From contig DATLFP010000083.1 in NCBI GenBank assembly GCA_035540955.1, forward strand, positions 1-6,834: a DNA stretch of 6,834 nt, in the 5' to 3' direction. A program made the position numbers and the translations under genes. A model generated the notes under the pieces. That model worked only from the letters and a program-made list of their open reading frames with translations, was not told where the DNA came from and did not search any database. How positions within the stretch are numbered: position 1 is the stretch's first letter; each line of letters opens with the position of its first letter. Shown here piece by piece: positions 6,448 to 6,834 of this stretch. The stretch is from DATLFP01 sp035540955 (lineage in GTDB: Bacteria > Actinomycetota > Acidimicrobiia > Acidimicrobiales > CADCSY01).

Positions 6448-6834
6448 CGGCGCCGCCCGCCTCAGCCCGCTGACGATCGCCGTCGCCCTCACCCTCATCT
6501 CCCTCGCCGCGGCCGCCGGCGCGCTCGTGCGCGCCGCCGCCCGACACCCGATCCCGAGCTCACGAACCACGACCAAGGAGACCGTCCATGCGTGACCGCC
6601 AGACCATCCCCCGCCTCACCGCCGTCGCCGTCGGAGGCCTCGCCCTGCTCCTCGGGGCAGGGCCGGCAGCGGCGCAGGTGCCGCCCGCTCCGCCCGAGGC
6701 GTGCGGGGCGCTCGACACCGTCGGCGACACCGTCGGCCCCGTCCAGGACACCGTCGAGGGCACGGCCGGCCAGGACCTGCCCGCCGACGTGGCCGACACC
6801 GTCGGCACGGTCGGCTCCACCGCCGGCTGCCCGC
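6448..6834. repeat. Right arm of large inverted repeat, continuing past the window
   Basis: Reverse-complement copy of 5960-6343, 3 nt longer because of one in-frame insertion near 6535-6540. It still matches at the last base of the window, so its true outer end is unknown. Positions 6448-6587 hold no supported gene on the plus strand; they carry the open frame equivalent to the small membrane protein but without a start codon. Confidence 0.93.
6588..6834 (+). CDS. Secreted protein, paralog of the LPXTG protein, cut by window edge
   Basis: The first 82 codons are visible. They encode a signal peptide (about 1-29; MRDRQTIPRLTAVAVGG, a Leu-rich core, AGPAAA before Q30) and a mature part with repeated DTVG units and the same two Cys (39, 81) as the opposite-strand copy. 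An AAGGAGA ribosome binding site (6575-6581) lies 6 nt before the ATG, the same layout as the paralog. From residue 30 to the window edge the protein is identical to its partner, while the signal peptide differs at about 11 of 29 residues. Whether it also ends in an LPXTG signal cannot be seen; by homology that is likely but unproven. Its function is unknown to me. Confidence 0.85.
   Translation, partial: MRDRQTIPRLTAVAVGGLALLLGAGPAAAQVPPAPPEACGALDTVGDTVGPVQDTVEGTAGQDLPADVADTVGTVGSTAGCP

Noticed and set aside
5960..6834. Insertion sequence or transposon with inverted ends
   Set aside because: No transposase or target-site duplication is visible. The arms are gene copies with their own signal peptides and ribosome binding sites, not terminal repeats around a mobile gene.
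1..6834. CRISPR array, tRNA or rRNA genes
   Set aside because: No regularly spaced short direct repeats and no tRNA- or rRNA-like sequence were seen on either strand.

Overview
The window is very GC-rich, strongly codon-biased bacterial DNA. An LPXTG cell-wall sorting signal, a lipoprotein signal peptide and AGGAGG-type ribosome binding sites point to a high-GC Gram-positive, i.e. an actinobacterium. The fused LivHM permease and codon style would suit Acidimicrobiia or a relative, but the class is an inference, not something the sequence proves.

Layout. (1) Positions 1-237, minus strand: the first 79 codons of a zinc-dependent medium-chain alcohol dehydrogenase, running off the left edge. 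(2) Positions 238-428: a divergent intergenic region with a plausible sigma70-type promoter facing right. (3) Positions 429-5629, plus strand: a tightly packed operon for a branched-chain-amino-acid-type (HAAT/Liv) ABC importer. It holds a fused LivH-LivM permease, a small two-helix membrane protein of unknown role, LivG-type ATPase, LivF-type ATPase and a lipoprotein substrate-binding protein. Junctions are a 5-nt gap, then overlaps of 4, 1 and 4 nt, so translation is probably coupled. (4) Positions 5644-5743: three consecutive hairpins between convergent genes, the last with a perfect 15-bp stem, probably a bidirectional terminator. (5) Positions 5757-6834: a large inverted duplication carrying two head-to-head genes for small secreted proteins. 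The left copy is complete and ends in an LPRTGG sortase signal. The right copy runs off the window.

How the genes work together. The lipoprotein would capture the solute outside the membrane, the fused permease would form both transmembrane halves, and LivG/LivF would power import. The substrate cannot be read from sequence: Liv-type systems carry branched-chain amino acids but also urea, amides and aromatic acids. The two-helix protein inside the operon is the least explained part of this module.

The most unusual structure is the inverted repeat (arms 5960-6343 and 6448-6834, 104-nt spacer). Its arms are about 80% identical across the signal-peptide codons but 158/160 identical across the mature-protein codons that are visible. 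This suggests recent gene conversion or recombination between the arms, and possibly an invertible segment.
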